Shown: piece by piece, positions 21,245-24,961 of the stretch
Numbering within the stretch: position 1 is the stretch's first letter
Layout of the letters: each line of letters opens with the position of its first letter
Origin: Bdellovibrionales bacterium CG10_big_fil_rev_8_21_14_0_10_45_34
GTDB taxonomy: Bacteria > Bdellovibrionota > Bdellovibrionia > Bdellovibrionales > 1-14-0-10-45-34
Direction of reading: 5' to 3'
NCBI GenBank assembly: GCA_002778785.1
Contig: PEZS01000015.1
Span: forward strand, 1-24,961
Length of the DNA: 24,961 nucleotides
Made by a program: the position numbers and the translations under genes
The notes under the pieces: generated by a model
The model's input: only the letters and a program-made list of their open reading frames with translations
Databases searched by the model: none
Told to the model about the DNA's origin: nothing

Positions 21245-24200
21245 CTAAGGGCTTTGAAGCTTGTAAACATACACGGCGCCAGCATTACTTGCCGAATTGT
21301 CGGGGCTTGCCGTAGTGCCGTTGGTAATGGTCGTTTGATTGCTGTCCTCACTACTGGCGCCCACCGCCAGCGTGTCTCCATATAAACTCAAGCTGCCTCC
21401 AAAATAATCACCTGCCTCCGCATTCGCCGCTTTAACGTATGCTTCTTGGGCCCAAGTGGCTCCAGTCCGTTTGTAAACGTATACTGCTCCGGCGTCGGCC
21501 GCTGAGTTATTGCCGCTAGCAGTGATGCCATTGGTTATCGTCGTCTGATTGCTAGACTCACTACTGGCGCCCACCGCCAGCGTGTCTCCCGACACAGTTA
21601 CACTAGCACCAAAGAAATCATACGCTTCAGCATTCGCAGCCTTGATGTAGGCCTCCTGGGCCCAAGTAGTTCCAGTCCGTTTGTAAACGTAAACGGCGCC
21701 CGCCCAATATGCGGAGTTATCGCCGCTGGCAGTTGTGCCATTGGTTATCGTCGTCTGGTTGCTATCCTCGCCTGGGGCCCCAACTGCCAAGGTGTCCCCG
21801 GCCACACTCACACTCTTACCAAAATTCTCAACCGCTTCAGTATTAGCTGCTTTGATGTATGCCTCTTGGGCCCAAGTAGTTCCGCCCCGTTTGTAAACAT
21901 ATACAGCGCCAGCTCTGATTGCCGAGTTATTGCTGCTCGCCGTTGTCCCGTTGGTAATCGTTGTCTGATTGCTAGCCTCGCCTGGGGCCCCAACTGCCAA
22001 GGTGTCCCCGGACAGACTTACCTCTCTACCAAACTCATCACCTGCTTCTGCATTGGCTGCCTTAAGATAGGCCTCCTGAGACCACGTGGTCCCCGTCCGT
22101 TTGTAAACATATACTGCTCCAGCTTCGGTCGCTGAGTTATCACTGCTCGCCGTTGTCCCGTTGGTAATCGTTGTCTGATTGCTATCCTCACCCCTTGCAC
22201 CCACCGCTAGCGTGTCGCCTGAAATACTAATGCTCATGCCAAACTCATCCCCCGCTTCAGCATTAGCTGCTTTGATGTAAGCTTGTTGATGGATACCAAC
22301 GCGTTCATCGACGCTGTCTTGGTTCATATCGCCGATAGACTCGCGATGATAAACGTATACTGCTCCGGCGTTGGCCGCTGAGTTATTGCCGCTTGCTGTG
22401 GTGCCATTGGTGATTGTCGTCTGGTTACTTGCTTCACCACGGGCCCCTACCGCGAGGGTATCATTTGACAAACTTACACTATAACCAAACTCATCATTAA
22501 AACCCCTATTTACAGCCTTGATATAGGCTTCCTGCGCCCAAGTTGTGCCGTTACGCCTATACACATAAACAGCTCCCGTGTTAGACAATGAATTGTCAGT
22601 GCTAGCCGTATCACCGTTAGTGATTGTGGACTGATTGCTCGACTCCATCTTAGCCCCTACTGCCATCGTGTCGTTCGAAACGCTGATATCGGAGCCAAAT
22701 TGATCAAACCAATCCGCATTGGCCGCTTTAACGTATGCTTCTTGGGCCCAAGTGGCGCCAGTACGTTTATACACATAAACTGCACCAACGTGGCTAAATG
22801 AGTTATCGCTGCTTGCAGTCGCGCCATTTGTAATCGTTGTCTGGTTACTATCTTCAAATTGCGCCCCCACCGCCAAAGTATTTCCGTACAAGCTCACTTT
22901 GAGTCCGAAGTCATCACCTCCCTCGCTGTTTGCCGCTTTAATATAGGCCTCTTGCGCCCAAGCATCGCCTGTACGTTTGTAAACGTAAACGGCCCCTGTC
23001 CGGTGGGCTGTAACATTGCCGCTAGCAGTGATGCCATTGGTAATTGTTGTTTGGTTGCTAAATTCGCCCCAGGACCCTACTGCCAGGGTGTCGCCGAAAA
23101 CGCTGACGCTTCCGCCAAAATAAGCTTGGGCTCTGGCATTTACAGCTTTTATATACGCCTGCTGCTCCCAGCTTATACCTGTACGCTTATAAACATAGAC
23201 AGCTCCAGCCCAGGTGGCTGAGTTATTGCCGCTTGCTGCGGTGCCATTGGTGATTGTTGTCTGGTTGCTGTCTTCACGTTTGGCCGCCACTGCAAGCGTA
23301 TCGCCTGCAACGCTAATCCACTCGCTAAAAAAATCGTCAGATTCCGCATTCGCCGCTTTAATATAGGCCTCTTGCGCCCAAGTCGTGCCGTTACGCTTAT
23401 AAATATAAACTGCGCCTGTAAGGCTTGCTGAGTTATCGCCACTTGCGGTGGCTCCGTTGGTTATCGTCGTCTGATTGCTATCCTCACCAAGGGCGCCCAC
23501 CGCCAGCGTGTCTCCCGACACAGTTACACTAGCACCAAACCCATCCCACGCTTCCGCATTGGCCGCTTTGATGTAGGCCTCCTGGGCCCAAGTAGTCCCG
23601 GTCCGTTTATAGACGTACGCAGCACCAGAGTCATCGGAAGAGTTATCGCTACTCGCCGTAGTACCATTGGTGATCGTGGTCTGATTGCTATCCTCACCAA
23701 GGGCGCCCACCGCTAACGTGTCGCCTGAAATACTAATGCTCAAGCCAAAATTATCATCCGTTTGAGCATTCGCCGCTTTAATATAAGCCTGCTGCACCCA
23801 GCGTTGTGTGGTTGTTACATTCATTCGCGCATCCCAACCATCGCTTGTAGCGACAGCTCCCACGTTTCCGGCGGCATCCACGGCTCTAACACTAATGTAG
23901 TATCTTGTTTCATTGTTCAGTGTGACACCCGTTCGTTGATAGCTTGTGATGTTTGAAATGTTTGTGTAGTTAAGCACATCTGTCCCGCCAGCTGTCGAGC
24001 CAATCGCAAATTCATAGTAGCTGACTGGCGCACCGCCAGCTGCCGGTGCCGCCCAAGTGACCGTAGGCGTCTCTGTGATCGCATTCCAAAAGTTTTGATC
24101 ATTTAAGCTAGTTGGCGCACCCAAGGCTGTAGCGTCGACGGTAAATCCGTCGCCGTTTGCGACAACTCCCGCGTTGCCGGCATTGTCTATAGCCCTTACG

Positions 24201-24922
24201 CTCACATAATAGGTCGTGCCATCTACTAGCGCCAGACCTGTTCGAGAGTAACTCGTAACGTTTCCAATATCCGTCCAATTGAGCGTCTGCGTTCCGCCCA
24301 AAGTCGTTCCAATCGCCATCACGTAGCTGGCTACTGTACCGAGAGCATCCGTACTTGCAGTCCAGCTCACAGTCGGGGTTGCTGATGTGGAGCTTGACCA
24401 TGTGCCATCATCTAAACTTATTGGCGCGGTGGGACCAGACGTGTCTTTAGTCCAGGTGCAACTGGTGGCACTTGCTGCTGGCTGCAGATTCGCCCCCTGC
24501 CCCAAAACGCATAACATATACGTTCCATCACCTGTTAGTGTATCTGTAATGTTTGCCCCTACAGAAGTGAGCGCACTATAGCCTGCGGTATTGGTGCAAT
24601 CTGCCGAAATCCCAAACTTGTACCGGTACTGGGACACTCCCGTCCCACCCACATCCACGTTCAACGCCATTGCATTAGATGGATCCGCTGGACAGCCGGT
24701 AATTGTAGCTGCCGGAGCCGCGCGATCGAGAATAATCCCCGCGCTCACCGCAGTTGAAGCAACATGATTATCTGAAAAGGAAATCCACAGATAGACTGTT
24801 TTTGCTCCATCGGACTCAGAAAGTGTGAATGACGTCGGACGTGTTGCGTGCCACCCATTGCTTGAGCGAATTGAATCATTGAAAATCGTACCGAAAGGGG
24901 CAGTTGACTCGTAATGGGGCCA
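21245..24922 (-). CDS. FG-GAP repeat surface protein with fibronectin type III domains (5' end not resolved)
   Basis: The frame is open from a TAG at 24923-24925 down to its stop. In order (residues from the in-frame GTG at 24748): an Ig-like end with ILDRAAPAATITGCP (~6-20), fibronectin-III-like domains at ~105-204 and ~208-305 (TYYVSVRAIDNAGN; RYYISVRAVDAAGN), then twelve ~70-residue FG-GAP (PF14312-like) repeats from ~319 to the C-terminus. These repeats form beta-propellers like integrin alpha. The protein should be exported and probably adhesive. The 58 codons before GTG 24748 (through WHATRPTSFTLSESDG and KTVYLWISFSDN) look genuinely coding, so the true start lies further upstream, outside the window, with an apparent frameshift near 24916. 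It is flanked by the AgmX-like gene on the same strand. Confidence 0.88.
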   Translation of the reverse strand, partial: WPHYESTAPFGTIFNDSIRSSNGWHATRPTSFTLSESDGAKTVYLWISFSDNHVASTAVSAGIILDRAAPAATITGCPADPSNAMALNVDVGGTGVSQYRYKFGISADCTNTAGYSALTSVGANITDTLTGDGTYMLCVLGQGANLQPAASATSCTWTKDTSGPTAPISLDDGTWSSSTSATPTVSWTASTDALGTVASYVMAIGTTLGGTQTLNWTDIGNVTSYSRTGLALVDGTTYYVSVRAIDNAGNAGVVANGDGFTVDATALGAPTSLNDQNFWNAITETPTVTWAAPAAGGAPVSYYEFAIGSTAGGTDVLNYTNISNITSYQRTGVTLNNETRYYISVRAVDAAGNVGAVATSDGWDARMNVTTTQRWVQQAYIKAANAQTDDNFGLSISISGDTLAVGALGEDSNQTTITNGTTASSDNSSDDSGAAYVYKRTGTTWAQEAYIKAANAEAWDGFGASVTVSGDTLAVGALGEDSNQTTITNGATASGDNSASLTGAVYIYKRNGTTWAQEAYIKAANAESDDFFSEWISVAGDTLAVAAKREDSNQTTITNGTAASGNNSATWAGAVYVYKRTGISWEQQAYIKAVNARAQAYFGGSVSVFGDTLAVGSWGEFSNQTTITNGITASGNVTAHRTGAVYVYKRTGDAWAQEAYIKAANSEGGDDFGLKVSLYGNTLAVGAQFEDSNQTTITNGATASSDNSFSHVGAVYVYKRTGATWAQEAYVKAANADWFDQFGSDISVSNDTMAVGAKMESSNQSTITNGDTASTDNSLSNTGAVYVYRRNGTTWAQEAYIKAVNRGFNDEFGYSVSLSNDTLAVGARGEASNQTTITNGTTASGNNSAANAGAVYVYHRESIGDMNQDSVDERVGIHQQAYIKAANAEAGDEFGMSISISGDTLAVGARGEDSNQTTITNGTTASSDNSATEAGAVYVYKRTGTTWSQEAYLKAANAEAGDEFGREVSLSGDTLAVGAPGEASNQTTITNGTTASSNNSAIRAGAVYVYKRGGTTWAQEAYIKAANTEAVENFGKSVSVAGDTLAVGAPGEDSNQTTITNGTTASGDNSAYWAGAVYVYKRTGTTWAQEAYIKAANAEAYDFFGASVTVSGDTLAVGASSESSNQTTITNGITASGNNSAADAGAVYVYKRTGATWAQEAYVKAANAEAGDYFGGSLSLYGDTLAVGASSEDSNQTTITNGTTASPDNSASNAGAVYVYKLQSP
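21248..23794 (-). repeat. Twelve-copy 210-bp tandem repeat array (FG-GAP)
   Basis: The SNQTTITNG-coding element recurs at an exact 210-bp spacing (markers near 21337, 21547, 21757, 21967, 22177, then 22423, 22633, 22843, 23053, 23263, 23473, 23683). One interval (22177 to 22423) is 246 bp, from a 36-bp insertion. Repeat consensus: QEAYIKAANAEA, FG-x-S-[IV]-S-[LV]-SGDTLAVGA, SNQTTITNG, AGAVYVYKRTGTTW. All copies stay in frame. Confidence 0.95.
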
Positions 24923-24961
24923 CTAAGAGCCCCGTTGCCTCATAATCCTGACACCGACTAA
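24911..24961 (-). pseudogene. Possible frameshift at the 5' side of the FG-GAP gene
   Basis: Upstream of the in-frame TAG (24923-24925) a different minus-strand frame reads CQDYEATGLLVA. Removing one C from the CCCC run (plus-strand GGGG at 24916-24919) would join it to HYESTAPFGTIF, giving one continuous protein. The window ends too soon to be sure. Confidence 0.35.

Noticed and set aside
21248-23794. CRISPR array or non-coding satellite
   Set aside because: The 210-bp units are all coding, stay in frame and match FG-GAP repeats; there are no short direct repeats with unique spacers.

Overview
The window looks like chromosomal DNA of a Gram-negative, secretion-rich bacterium. Most genes encode exported proteins: Sec signal peptides, lipoprotein signals with Ser before the Cys, and two very large repeat-built surface proteins. 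A single-RRM RNA-binding protein, a DUF4382 lipoprotein, GYF-2/Ig-like, FG-GAP and glycine-rich multidomain proteins, and an AgmX/TonB-like protein together suggest the Bdellovibrionota/Oligoflexia or a related delta-proteobacterial group. This is inference from gene content; no marker gene is present.

Layout. 1-3.4 kb (+): a GYF-2/Ig-like protein whose 3' end looks frameshifted, a small RRM protein with a clean terminator, and a DUF4382 lipoprotein with its own terminator. 3.6-6.2 kb (+): a two-gene unit of a GT-A-like protein and a secreted M28 metallopeptidase; the peptidase ends at a TAG that seems to cut off its last helix. 6.2-6.85 kb (-): a DUF2283 protein and a small unknown protein, divergent from a LysR regulator (6.9-7.85 kb, +). 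8.0-10.2 kb (-): a 501-residue exported protein of unknown function and a small secreted protein. 10.46-13.2 kb (+): three consecutive exported-protein genes of unknown family; the second and third appear disrupted (in-frame TAG with no clear start; frameshift just after a signal peptide). 13.25-18.06 kb (-): a ~1600-residue lipoprotein with Ig-like domains and three glycine-rich modules.

18.46-20.19 kb is a toxin-antitoxin cluster. It holds a Gp49/HigB-type toxin with an HI1420-type antitoxin (+), an intact brnA-like antitoxin behind a beheaded brnT toxin remnant (-), and a complete higBA pair (+). Each complete pair has a recognisable candidate operator. After it come an AgmX/TonB-like inner-membrane protein (20.5-21.0 kb, -) and a large FG-GAP protein (21.2 kb to the window edge, -) with twelve tandem repeats at an almost exact 210-bp period.

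The most notable points are the layered, partly decayed TA cluster, the two modular surface proteins, and five apparent reading-frame lesions in genes that otherwise look well conserved. The lesions could be real decay or assembly error; raw reads would decide. I see no rRNA, complete tRNA, CRISPR array, transposase or phage gene.
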